DNA from: an uncultured Alistipes sp. | Lineage (GTDB): Bacteria > Bacteroidota > Bacteroidia > Bacteroidales > Rikenellaceae | Direction: 5' to 3' | Length of the DNA: 10,047 nucleotides | NCBI GenBank assembly: GCA_937911745.1 | Contig: CALDPX010000055.1 | Span: forward strand, 1-10,047 | Part shown: positions 1 to 6,650 of the stretch, piece after piece | How positions within the stretch are numbered: the first letter of the stretch is position 1 | Layout: every line of letters starts with the position of its first letter | Translations under genes and position numbers: made by a program | Notes under the pieces: generated by a model | Database searches by the model: none | Seen by the model: the letters and a program-made list of their open reading frames with translations, nothing else | What the model was told of the DNA's origin: nothing

Positions 1-57
1 CTATCTGCGAAAGATAGCCACACCTCACCGCAAAGGCTACACTAAAAGTTTTTGGCA

Positions 58-79
58 GCACCTTTTTACAAAAAGGTGC
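58..79. terminator. Short perfect hairpin, possible terminator or dispersed repeat
   Basis: GCACCTTTTT (58-67) pairs perfectly with AAAAAGGTGC (70-79) around a two-base centre, with A/T-rich sequence on both sides. A smaller 6-bp hairpin lies at 1-17 (CTATCT / AGATAG). The stretch 1-93 has no gene I can support. It is probably the intergenic end of whatever lies to the left. The hairpin could terminate a plus-strand gene ending before the window or be part of a dispersed repeat. Confidence 0.4.
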
Positions 80-93
80 GAAAAAGAAATCGC

Positions 94-125
94 AAAAAAG
101 GTTGAGAACACTCTCAACCTTTTTT
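94..125. terminator. Bidirectional intrinsic terminator at the end of the methyltransferase operon
   Basis: A perfect 14-bp stem, AAAAAAGGTTGAGA (94-107) with TCTCAACCTTTTTT (112-125), closes on the tetraloop ACAC. The A run on one arm and T run on the other make it a rho-independent terminator in both directions. The minus-strand stop codon of the methyltransferase (114-116) lies inside the stem, so the hairpin terminates this operon with almost no 3' untranslated sequence. Confidence 0.85.
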
Positions 126-860
126 GTTTCTGAAATTTTCGCACGTTATGGCTGTGGCGATGGCAACGTTGAGCGATTCGCTCCCGTGGCGGTCGGCGGG
201 GTAGGGTGGTATGAAGAGTTTGTGCTCCACCATTGTTTGCACTGCGGGGCTTACGCCTTTGCCCTCGTTACCCATTATTATCACTCCTCCGCGGCTGAGA
301 TGTGCTGTGTGGATGTCTTTGCCATCGAGTGTTGTGGCATAGGTGGGTATCCCTTTTGTGCGCACTATGCCGAGCCACTCGGGGAGGTCGCAATAGTGCA
401 CCTCCACACGCAGGAGAGCCCCCATTGTTGCTTGTACGACCTTTGGTGCGAAGCAGTCGGCTGTGGTGGGCGAACATACTATGCGCCTTATACCGTACCA
501 ATCGGCTGTGCGTATTATGGTGCCGAGGTTGCCGGGGTCTTGCACCTCGTCGAGTGCTATTATCAACTCTTCTGCACTTGGCACAAAAGGCTTGCGTTTG
601 GGGATTTTTACAAGGGCAATGGAGCGTGGTGCACTTTTAAGTGCCGAAAGACGCTCAATTTCCTTAGGACTTACCACCTCTGCTTGCGATGAGGACACCT
701 TGCTTCCCTCGGTCACAAAGAGTCGCTCGATATGCCACTCGGGGTTGGCGATAATCTCGCCCACGAGTTTGTCGCCCTCGGCAACAAAGAGTCCGTGCTG
801 GGTGCGCGAGTGCTTGTCTGCGAGTGAGCGCACGAGTTGAAAATCTGCCTTTGTTACCAT
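114..860 (-). CDS. SpoU/TrmH (SPOUT) family RNA 2'-O-methyltransferase
   Basis: A 248-residue protein expected to transfer a methyl group from S-adenosylmethionine to a ribose 2'-OH in rRNA or tRNA, in the cytoplasm. An N-terminal substrate-binding domain (about 5-90, with a GLFVAEG motif at 23-29) precedes the SPOUT catalytic domain. Motif 1 is at about 102-118 (ALDEVQDPGNLGTIIRTAD), motif 2 at 192-204 (GVIIMGNEGKGVSP) and motif 3 at about 216-236, with ESLNVA forming the trefoil-knot AdoMet site. Motif 3 carries YPADRHGS before ESLN in place of the usual shorter loop. Length is normal for the family. The ATG lies one base after the stop of the upstream amidohydrolase gene, so translation is probably coupled. 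The target nucleotide cannot be told from sequence, so no symbol is given. Family assignment is firm. Confidence 0.93.
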   Translation of the reverse strand: MVTKADFQLVRSLADKHSRTQHGLFVAEGDKLVGEIIANPEWHIERLFVTEGSKVSSSQAEVVSPKEIERLSALKSAPRSIALVKIPKRKPFVPSAEELIIALDEVQDPGNLGTIIRTADWYGIRRIVCSPTTADCFAPKVVQATMGALLRVEVHYCDLPEWLGIVRTKGIPTYATTLDGKDIHTAHLSRGGVIIMGNEGKGVSPAVQTMVEHKLFIPPYPADRHGSESLNVAIATAITCENFRNKKG

Positions 861-861
861 A

Positions 862-2076
862 TTATCTACCGAATGTTAGGTTCTGAAAATCCAATGCAAG
901 GAGCACCATCGCCAAGATGCCTACGCCTATGGCTTTGGTGTCGGGCAAGAGCGTAGGTGTGTGTAGTGCGCCTGCCTTGCCACTCTCGAAATCCTCGCCC
1001 GCATAGCCCACACCCAAGCGGTAGAAGAGCGAGGGGTAACGCTCGGTGTAGTATCCGAAATCCTCGCCTGTGGGGCGCATACCGAGTTCTACGACCTCGA
1101 AGAGTCCACCCAAAAAATCCTTTGCACTCTGGGCGAGCAAAGGGTTGTTGTAGACCGATGGGTAGCCACTGCCAAAGTTGTTCTCTATGTCAATGCCATA
1201 CTCACTCGAAAGACCAGCGCACACACTATCTATGCGCCTTTTGAGTTCTTCGCGCCACGCCTCATCGAAGGTGCGCATCGTACCCTCCAAGCGCACCTCG
1301 TTGGGCACTACGTTGGTTGCGCCTGCTGCCTCAATTTTACCTATGGAGAGTATGGTTTGCCCCACACCTTCGGGTGCTGTGGCGGGAAGTCGATAGAGTT
1401 CCTCGATGAGTCGAGCAGTGGGTAGTATGGGGTCTATGATTTTTTCGCGCAACGCTGCGTGACCGCCCTTGCCCTCAATCTTGAAGTGCAACTCGTCACA
1501 CGCTGCCATATATTGTCCCTCGCATATGCCGATAGTGCCCGTAGGGAGTGTGGGCTCTATGTGATTGCCCACCACAGCCACCACCTCGTAGCCCTCGAAG
1601 GGATCTTCGTCTAAGACAATCTTTGCGCCCCCGGGGTTGAGTTCCTCGCCGGGCTGGAAGAGTCCGAAGACGGTGCATCCCAACTCCTCGCGGTGGTCGT
1701 TGAGCCATCCGAGTGTACCCAAAAGAACGGTGGCGTGCATATCGTGACCGCAAGCGTGCATCATCCCCTCGCACTTCGAGGCATAGGGAACCTCGTTAGC
1801 CTCCCTGATGGGTAGTGCGTCAATGTCGGCACGCAGGACTATCGCTCTGCGAAGATTGGCACCCTCTGCTGTGCCCTCAATTTTTGCCAAAATGCCGGTT
1901 TGGGCTATGGAGCGATGCTCAATGCCCTTGCCTCTTAGGTGGAGCGATAGACGCTCGGCAGTTTGCCACTCCTTGAAGGATAGTTCGGGGCGGGCGTGGA
2001 GGTCGTAGTAGGTGGAGAGCAGACCAATGTAGTCGCCCAACACCTCTTCGGTTATTTTGTTTATTCCCTTATACAT
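862..2076 (-). CDS. M20-family metal-dependent amidohydrolase / peptidase
   Basis: A 404-residue enzyme of the M20 aminoacylase/hippurate hydrolase type, expected to cleave an amide bond in an N-acyl amino acid or similar small substrate. RADIDALP (82-89) and HACGHDMHATVLLG (107-120) give metal ligands around H107, C109, H111 and D112. QPGEELNPGG (141-150) gives the catalytic and metal-binding glutamates E144/E145. H172 and the late H372 (LHTP) complete the site. The lid/dimerisation domain begins near 195 and has the GKGGHAA motif (202-208). No signal peptide is seen, so it is likely cytoplasmic. The start is 13 bases after the stop of the cyclotransferase gene, and the stop is one base before the methyltransferase start, placing it mid-operon. 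The real substrate is unknown. Confidence 0.92.
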   Translation of the reverse strand: MYKGINKITEEVLGDYIGLLSTYYDLHARPELSFKEWQTAERLSLHLRGKGIEHRSIAQTGILAKIEGTAEGANLRRAIVLRADIDALPIREANEVPYASKCEGMMHACGHDMHATVLLGTLGWLNDHREELGCTVFGLFQPGEELNPGGAKIVLDEDPFEGYEVVAVVGNHIEPTLPTGTIGICEGQYMAACDELHFKIEGKGGHAALREKIIDPILPTARLIEELYRLPATAPEGVGQTILSIGKIEAAGATNVVPNEVRLEGTMRTFDEAWREELKRRIDSVCAGLSSEYGIDIENNFGSGYPSVYNNPLLAQSAKDFLGGLFEVVELGMRPTGEDFGYYTERYPSLFYRLGVGYAGEDFESGKAGALHTPTLLPDTKAIGVGILAMVLLALDFQNLTFGR

Positions 2077-2089
2077 TGTCGGTATAGTA

Positions 2090-2899
2090 TTACTTTTCGA
2101 CTATTTCTACTTGGTAAATCTTGTTCCAATTCTTGCCCGTAAGCCAAATGCGCCCCGTAGCCTTGTCGTAGGCTATGCCATTGAGGACATCGGTGTTGTA
2201 ACTTACATCCTCGGGCGATTGCAAGCCCGCAAGGTCAATAACTCCCACCACCTTGCCACTTGCAGGGTCTATGCGTACAATGTTTTCTGTGAGATAGACA
2301 TTAGCCCAAATCTCTCCCTCTACCCATTCGAGTTCGTTGAGGTTTTCGACCTTCCTGCCCCCGAGTGTTACATCGAATGTGCCGAGGGTCTCGAAGGTTT
2401 GGGCATCGCGCAGGGTTATGGTGTGTGTGCCATTGCTCATATAGAGCACCTTGCCATCGGTTGTGAGCCCCCAACCCTCGCCTTTGTAGTCAAACTCGCC
2501 CACCTTGCGCAACGTCTGGCGGTCATAGACAAAAGCCTTCCCTTTGCGCCAAGTGAGTTGGTAGATCTTCTCGCCCAAGAGCGTTATGCCCTCGCCAAAG
2601 TAGGTGCGAGAGAGTGCCACCTCCTTTTGGGCTGCACCTCCCGATGTGGGCTCGTAGGTTTTCAGCACCGAGGAGCCGTAGCCTCCCGTACCCTCCCAAA
2701 ATACACCATCGGAGTACTCGAAGCCTTGCGTGTAGTCCGAAGTGGAGTGGGGAAGTTCGGCGACGGTGCGAAACGTATAGTATTTCAGCGATGTAGATGT
2801 TGTAGAGTTGTCGGATGTGGTGCGTTTTTGAGTTCTTCCGCCACACCCGCAAGCCATAGCCACAATGGCAAAAAGTAGTATTGTGAATGTATGTTTCAT
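2090..2899 (-). CDS. Glutaminyl-peptide cyclotransferase (glutamine cyclotransferase) lipoprotein
   Basis: A 269-residue protein of the bacterial/plant-type glutamine cyclotransferase family, a beta-propeller that forms N-terminal pyroglutamate. The start at 2899 gives a lysine-plus-hydrophobic signal (MKHTFTILLFAIVAMAC), with C17 as the likely lipidated cysteine; C19 is an alternative. A Ser/Thr-rich linker runs to about residue 38. Propeller repeats follow: HSTSDYTQGFEY (51-62) with WEGTG, FGEGITLLGEKIYQLTW (101-117), EGWGLTTDGKVLYMSNGT (141-158), LNELEWVEGEIWANVY (187-202) and NGIAYDKATGRIWLTGKNW (240-258). The TQGF, LNELE and IWAN blocks are family hallmarks. The frame stays open upstream of 2899, but that extension runs antisense to serS and would lose the signal peptide. 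First gene of the three-gene operon; likely envelope-anchored. Confidence 0.9.
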   Translation of the reverse strand: MKHTFTILLFAIVAMACGCGGRTQKRTTSDNSTTSTSLKYYTFRTVAELPHSTSDYTQGFEYSDGVFWEGTGGYGSSVLKTYEPTSGGAAQKEVALSRTYFGEGITLLGEKIYQLTWRKGKAFVYDRQTLRKVGEFDYKGEGWGLTTDGKVLYMSNGTHTITLRDAQTFETLGTFDVTLGGRKVENLNELEWVEGEIWANVYLTENIVRIDPASGKVVGVIDLAGLQSPEDVSYNTDVLNGIAYDKATGRIWLTGKNWNKIYQVEIVEK

Positions 2900-2922
2900 A
2901 AAAAAGGTTTCGCAGATGATTA

Positions 2923-2956
2923 CAAAGATACGAAAATTTGGTATATTTGTGGCAAA
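2923..2956 (-). promoter_or_regulatory. Bacteroidales-type promoter of the cyclotransferase operon
   Basis: On the minus strand TATCTTTG (complement of 2923-2930) fits the TAnnTTTG -7 box of Bacteroidetes sigma-70 promoters. A TTTG (complement of 2953-2956) lies 22 bases upstream, slightly more than the usual spacing. Transcription would begin near 2916, about 17 bases before the ATG. Confidence 0.6.
2942..2949 (+). promoter_or_regulatory. -7 box of the serS promoter
   Basis: TATATTTG (2942-2949) fits TAnnTTTG and would start transcription around 2956, some 26 bases before the serS ATG. I see no good TTTG -33 element at the right distance. The box lies only 11 bases from the minus-strand -7 box at 2923-2930, so polymerase binding at the two promoters would overlap. 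Confidence 0.55.
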
Positions 2957-2981
2957 TAAACCATAAAAACCATTTTTCCCT

Positions 2982-4259
2982 ATGCTTACATTGAAGCAAT
3001 TGCGTGATGACAAGGAGTTTGCCATCAGCCGTCTTGCCGTTAAAGGCGTGGATGCACGCGAGGCAATAGACCGCATCATCGCCCTCGATGACGCTCGCAA
3101 AGAGCAACAACAAAAATTGGACAAAAACCTGGCAGAGCAGAATGCTGCTGCCAAACAGATAGGCGCACTCTTCGCACAGGGTAAACGCGAAGAGGCAGAG
3201 GCTATCAAGGCTCACGCCACCTCTCTTAAAGAGGAGAGCCGCGAACTCGAAGCAGCAATGAAGCAGACTATCGAGAGCCTCAATGCCGAGATAGTTCTGC
3301 TCCCCAACTTCCCCGCAGCCATTGTGCCCGAGGGTAGGAGTGCCGAGGATAATGTGGTGGTTAAGCAGGGTGGCGAGATACCCACTCTCGGCGAAGGCGC
3401 ACTGCCCCACTGGGAACTCGCCTCGAAGTACGACATCATCGACTTTGAGTTGGGCGTGAAACTCACCGGTGCCGGCTTCCCCGTCTACAAAGGCAAAGGT
3501 GCCGCTTTGCAGCGAGCCCTGATTACTTACTTCCTCGACCAGAACACCCAGGCAGGTTACTTGGAGGTGCTGCCCCCCATTATGGTAAACGAGGCTTCGG
3601 GCTTCGGTACGGGTCAGTTGCCCGACAAGGAGGGACAGATGTACCACGCAACGCTCGACAACTTCTATATGGTCCCCACTGCCGAGGTGCCCGTAACCAA
3701 CATCTACCGCGATAGTATCGTAGACGAGCGCGACCTTCCCATCCGCCTTACAGCCTATACACCCTGTTTCCGCCGCGAGGCAGGCTCCTATGGTAAGGAT
3801 GTGCGCGGTCTGAACCGTCTGCACCAGTTCGACAAGGTGGAGATTGTGCGCATCAACCATCCCGATAGTTCCTATGAGGCTCTCGACCAGATGGTGGCTC
3901 ACGTTGAAAAACTCGTGTCGGCACTCGGTCTGCCCTACCGCATCGTAAGGCTTTGTGGTGGAGATATGAGTTTCACTTCGGCTCTGACCTACGATTTCGA
4001 GGTCTACTCGGCAGCACAGGGCAGGTGGCTCGAAGTGTCGAGTGTGTCGAACTTTGAGTCGTTCCAGGCAAACCGTCTGAAACTCCGCTACCGCACCGAG
4101 AACAAGAAGACCAACCTCTGCCACACCCTCAATGGCTCCTCGCTCGCACTGCCCCGCATCGTGGCTGCGCTCTTGGAGAACAACCAGACTCCCGAGGGTA
4201 TCGTAGTCCCCGAAGTGTTGCGTCCCTACTTGGGCTTCGATATCATTGCGGGCAAATAG
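2982..4259 (+). CDS. serS: Seryl-tRNA synthetase
   Basis: A 425-residue class II aminoacyl-tRNA synthetase that charges tRNA-Ser (and tRNA-Sec where present) with serine. Residues about 25-105 form the charged, heptad-like antiparallel coiled-coil arm that grips the long variable arm of tRNA-Ser. The catalytic domain follows. Motif 1 is around 194-215 (LEVLPPIMVNEASGFGTGQLP). The TAE serine-binding loop is at 233-235. Motif 2 is TPCFRREAGSYGKD (260-273) followed by RGLNRLHQFDKVE. Motif 3 is GSSLALPRIVAALLEN (385-400), containing the ATP-binding arginine. Length and order are typical of bacterial enzymes. It is transcribed alone on the plus strand, divergent from the cyclotransferase operon. 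Nothing is missing or unusual. Confidence 0.98.
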   Translation: MLTLKQLRDDKEFAISRLAVKGVDAREAIDRIIALDDARKEQQQKLDKNLAEQNAAAKQIGALFAQGKREEAEAIKAHATSLKEESRELEAAMKQTIESLNAEIVLLPNFPAAIVPEGRSAEDNVVVKQGGEIPTLGEGALPHWELASKYDIIDFELGVKLTGAGFPVYKGKGAALQRALITYFLDQNTQAGYLEVLPPIMVNEASGFGTGQLPDKEGQMYHATLDNFYMVPTAEVPVTNIYRDSIVDERDLPIRLTAYTPCFRREAGSYGKDVRGLNRLHQFDKVEIVRINHPDSSYEALDQMVAHVEKLVSALGLPYRIVRLCGGDMSFTSALTYDFEVYSAAQGRWLEVSSVSNFESFQANRLKLRYRTENKKTNLCHTLNGSSLALPRIVAALLENNQTPEGIVVPEVLRPYLGFDIIAGK

Positions 4260-4269
4260 TTGAGAAATA

Positions 4270-4285
4270 CCTATCGTTTGGTAGG
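4270..4285 (+). terminator. Weak hairpin after serS
   Basis: CCTATC (4270-4275) pairs with GGTAGG (4280-4285), including one G-T pair, around GTTT, and is followed by GTTTGTGT. It lies just past the serS stop and is the only terminator-like structure between serS and the ferredoxin gene. It is short, so read-through into the ferredoxin is possible. Confidence 0.4.
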
Positions 4286-4335
4286 GTTTGTGTAAAATAA
4301 AATTGGGCAAAGGGTATCAGGTAACAAAAAATGAT

Positions 4336-4343
4336 TATCTTTG
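4336..4343 (+). promoter_or_regulatory. -7 box upstream of the ferredoxin gene
   Basis: TATCTTTG (4336-4343) matches TAnnTTTG and predicts a start near 4350, giving a leader of about 47 A-rich bases before the ATG at 4397. No clear -33 TTTG is found at the normal spacing; a TTTG at 4287-4290 is too far away. The leader shows no convincing Shine-Dalgarno sequence, which is usual in this phylum. Confidence 0.55.
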
Positions 4344-4396
4344 TGCTACCAAGAAGACAACAATTACATTAAACTTTTTTAACAAATAAGAAGACT

Positions 4397-4564
4397 ATGG
4401 CTTACAAAATTGATCCCGACAAATGTGTAGCTTGTGGTAGCTGCATTGGCGAGTGCCCCGTAGAGGCTATTTCGGCTGGTGACGTTTATGTTATCGACGC
4501 TGACACCTGCATCGAGTGTGGTAGTTGCGCGGATGTTTGTCCTAATGAGGCAATCTCCCTGTAA
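4397..4564 (+). CDS. 2[4Fe-4S] ferredoxin
   Basis: A 55-residue clostridial-type ferredoxin, a soluble low-potential electron carrier. Two complete cluster-binding motifs are present: C10xxC13xxC16xxxC20P and C38xxC41xxC44xxxC48P. The family pattern is that the first three cysteines of each motif and the last of the other bind one cubane. The two halves (residues 3-27 and about 31-54) are internal repeats, each ending in E-A-I-S. The partner is not visible locally; pyruvate:ferredoxin oxidoreductase and hydrogenase-type enzymes are common ones in anaerobes. The gene stands alone between serS and a convergent U32 gene, with its own -7 box and a strong hairpin downstream. It is short enough to be missed by length cut-offs. 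Confidence 0.96.
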   Translation: MAYKIDPDKCVACGSCIGECPVEAISAGDVYVIDADTCIECGSCADVCPNEAISL

Positions 4565-4689
4565 CGAGGCAATCTCGCAGGCATCTACTGCGTTACGCTC
4601 AAAAATCTCTCCCTCATTTACGCTCAGTAAACTGCGGGAGAGATTTTTTTCGCAAGCCTTGTATCTGCTCTGCGATATAGCCTCGTTAA
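4562..4689. repeat. Imperfect inverted repeat enclosing the first terminator hairpin
   Basis: TAACGAGGC (4562-4570), which includes the ferredoxin stop codon, is mirrored by GCCTCGTTA near 4680-4688. Inside these ends CGCAG (4576-4580) is mirrored by CTGCG (4670-4674) after a diverged five-base stretch. The whole resembles a roughly 128-bp element with terminal inverted repeats and the 4601-4648 hairpin in its middle. An 11-bp direct repeat GAGGCAATCTC also occurs at 4547-4557 and 4566-4576, so the left end partly copies the end of the ferredoxin gene. It may be a small non-autonomous repeat or a complex terminator. Confidence 0.4.
4601..4650. terminator. Bidirectional terminator hairpin with conserved loop, copy 1
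   Basis: AAAAATCTCTCCC (4601-4613) pairs perfectly with GGGAGAGATTTTT (4636-4648), a 13-bp stem ending in a run of seven T. The 22-base loop at 4614-4635 is identical to the loop of the hairpin at 4728-4771. It has its own small stem, TTTAC and GTAAA around GCTCA. It should end ferredoxin transcription on the plus strand. ACTGCGTTACGCTC (4587-4600), just upstream, recurs in part at the right edge of the window. Confidence 0.75.
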
Positions 4690-4727
4690 AACGCATCTAA
4701 GCGGCGTCTTTGGCGCCCAACTGCGAC

Positions 4728-4771
4728 AAATCCCCTCCTCATTTACGCTCAGTAAACTGCGGAGGGGATTT
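4728..4771. terminator. Terminator hairpin with conserved loop, copy 2
   Basis: AAATCCCCTCC (4728-4738) pairs perfectly with GGAGGGGATTT (4761-4771). The 22-base loop at 4739-4760 is base-for-base the loop of copy 1, while the stem differs at several positions and remains fully paired. It lies 35 bases past the stop of the convergent U32 gene and is its likely minus-strand terminator, although the run of U would be short (AAA in the plus strand). The upstream GGCG..CGCC at about 4703-4717 could form a further short hairpin. Confidence 0.65.
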
Positions 4772-4805
4772 TCTTGTGCGTCTATCCGCACCCTTATGTT
4801 TGTTC

Positions 4806-6623
4806 TCAGTCCTTAGACTTTGTGACGTACATCATACAGTTTTTGCAGTCGAAGCGGAGGAGGTAGTGTTCGGTGCCGTGGACAAGGGTGAGGGGTTCGG
4901 GCAGGCGTGAGCCTTTGCGGAGGCAGTGTCCTATCTCGCGGCGGAGGCAGTAGGGGGTGCGCATAACATCCACGCCTTCCAAGTCGGGCAGGGTGTCATA
5001 TCCCTCGTCAATACGTTCCACGCCGTGCTCCTCGTAAAACTTCCTTGCGAGCGAGTTGACCACGTTGTGGTCGCCGCCGATATGGCTCTGGGGATAGCGT
5101 ACCTCGGGGTCCTCGGTGGCGATATTGCGGGGCGGCAGTTGTTCTCTGAGTTGCTCCTCCAAGCGTTCCAAAACCTCCCTACGCAGTCCGTTAGCCACGC
5201 CCGCAGGCACAAATGGCACCTCGCCCTCGAAGTCGAACACTACATCCACAATGTCGAAAACCGAGCCGCCACTCTTGCCGAGCGAAGAGCGCATAGAGCC
5301 AAATGCCACCTCGGGTTTCGAAGCGATGTCGAATGCTTGGTGTAGTTCCGCCTCGGCAGTGGTGCCGCACTCGTCTGTGGCAGTGAGTCTTAGGCGGTCG
5401 GTGGAGCCCGAGAGTGTGAGAGTTATGGGTAGTGTGCGGCGTGTGCGCGAGTTTAGGATGGTGTCGTAGAAGTGCTTATCGTAATTGCGGAACAGGTGCG
5501 CCCCGAGCGATATTCCCTCCATACGGTTGGGGAAGATGCGCCCCTCGTCCACCTTGTTGATGTTGGTGCCTCGCAGCACTCCGCCCTCAATCCAGCATAC
5601 GCCATCGCCAGCCGAAAGAGTTGCCTTCTTATCGAGCGTGAACCACCCTTTGCCCATTTTTGCCACCTTGCCTATGGGTTCGCCCATAGCCTTAGGGGTG
5701 TCGAAAGAGGCGAGCGAGGGGCGTTTGCCCGAGAATATGTAGTCGCCACCGCTGCGGGTGAAGGTCTTGGAGGGCGAGGGTGTGAAATCGAGCGCAACTC
5801 TGCCTCGTGAGGCACGAGAGTAGCCCTCGCGCGAGGCAATGACTTGGTCCAAAAGGCGGCTGTAATGTGCCGTAATGTTGCGAACATAAGCCTCGTCTTT
5901 GAGTCTGCCCTCAATCTTGAACGATATGGCACCCATATCCACAAGTTCTCCAATGTGAGCCGAGAGGTCGAGGTCCTTGACGGAGAGCAGATGTTGCCCT
6001 TTGCGGATGGTCTTGCCGTTGCCGTCAATAAGGTCGTAGGTCTGTCGGCAGGGCTGGCTACACTCGCCACGATTGCCACTGCGGAAAGAGAGCGAGCGGC
6101 TCATATAGCACCTGCCGCTACCCGACACGCAAATTGCCCCGTGCACAAAGACCTCAATCTCTGCCTCCGTAGCACTGCAAATATCCCTCATCTCTGCTGC
6201 CGTAAGCCCCCTTTCGAGCACTATGCGCGAGAAGCCTGCCTTGCCGAGAAAAGCAACCCTCTCGGGCGAGGCGTTGTACATCTGCGTTGAGGCGTGAAGT
6301 TCGGCATTTCGGAGCCCCATACGGGTGTAGGCGAGGTCCTGAACAATCAGTGCATCGACACCCAAGTCTATCGCCTTTTGGGCAATCCTCCGCGCCTCCT
6401 CCAACTCGTGCTCATAGACTATGGTATTCATTGTCATATAGAGCCTTGCACCAAACAGGTGGGCGTAGCGTGCCGCCTCGCGGATGTCCTCCAACGAGTT
6501 TGTGGCTCCTCGGCGTGCACCCAGCGCAGGACCTCCCATATAGACAGCATCGGCTCCCGAGTCTATGGCAGCGCGGGCGGTGGCGAGGTCTTTGGCGGGG
6601 GCGAGCAGTTCGAGAGTTTTCAT
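4806..6623 (-). CDS. U32-family protein (TrhP/RlhA-type RNA hydroxylation enzyme)
   Basis: A 605-residue member of the peptidase U32 family. Its characterised relatives TrhP (tRNA U34) and RlhA/YdcP (23S rRNA C2501) are needed for prephenate-dependent RNA hydroxylation; older members were called collagenase-like peptidases. The N-terminal barrel starts LELLAPAKDLATARAAIDSGADAVYMGG. The conserved cysteine block is HGAICVSGSGRC (161-172) followed by C188 and C192 in GECSQPCR, likely an Fe-S or metal site. KIEGRLK (236-242) is another family motif. The central and C-terminal extension fits the longer RlhA-like subgroup and ends FDCKNCMMY (C593, C596). It starts 27 bases after the stop of the terminase-muramidase gene, with no visible promoter of its own. 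Family is firm; which RNA it modifies is not. Confidence 0.88.
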   Translation of the reverse strand: MKTLELLAPAKDLATARAAIDSGADAVYMGGPALGARRGATNSLEDIREAARYAHLFGARLYMTMNTIVYEHELEEARRIAQKAIDLGVDALIVQDLAYTRMGLRNAELHASTQMYNASPERVAFLGKAGFSRIVLERGLTAAEMRDICSATEAEIEVFVHGAICVSGSGRCYMSRSLSFRSGNRGECSQPCRQTYDLIDGNGKTIRKGQHLLSVKDLDLSAHIGELVDMGAISFKIEGRLKDEAYVRNITAHYSRLLDQVIASREGYSRASRGRVALDFTPSPSKTFTRSGGDYIFSGKRPSLASFDTPKAMGEPIGKVAKMGKGWFTLDKKATLSAGDGVCWIEGGVLRGTNINKVDEGRIFPNRMEGISLGAHLFRNYDKHFYDTILNSRTRRTLPITLTLSGSTDRLRLTATDECGTTAEAELHQAFDIASKPEVAFGSMRSSLGKSGGSVFDIVDVVFDFEGEVPFVPAGVANGLRREVLERLEEQLREQLPPRNIATEDPEVRYPQSHIGGDHNVVNSLARKFYEEHGVERIDEGYDTLPDLEGVDVMRTPYCLRREIGHCLRKGSRLPEPLTLVHGTEHYLLRFDCKNCMMYVTKSKD

Positions 6624-6650
6624 CCGAGGAGTGTGTTTTGTCTGTTGGCT

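Noticed and set aside
2..133. Plus-strand frame open from the window edge to a stop at about 133, possible 3' end of a gene
   Set aside because: It runs through two hairpins and the terminator, so it is probably non-coding; another frame stops at 43-45. Too little sequence to support a partial gene.
2900..3208. Longer N-terminal extension of the cyclotransferase gene
   Set aside because: The extension is antisense to serS and would bury the clear lipoprotein signal peptide starting at 2899. The -7 box at 2930-2923 also lies inside it.
2523..4310. Very long minus-strand open frame (595 codons) over serS and into the cyclotransferase gene
   Set aside because: It runs antisense to an unambiguous serS. 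Its translation has no recognisable domain and contains low-complexity Leu/His/Cys-rich stretches. It is a by-product of serS codon use.
4379..4696. Minus-strand frame of 105 codons over the ferredoxin gene
   Set aside because: It is antisense to a ferredoxin with two perfect cluster motifs and runs through the hairpin region. No independent support.
4587..4783. CRISPR-like reading of the repeated 22-base segments
   Set aside because: Only two copies, each flanked by self-complementary arms rather than unique spacers of regular length, and no cas genes nearby. Terminator-type hairpins explain it better.
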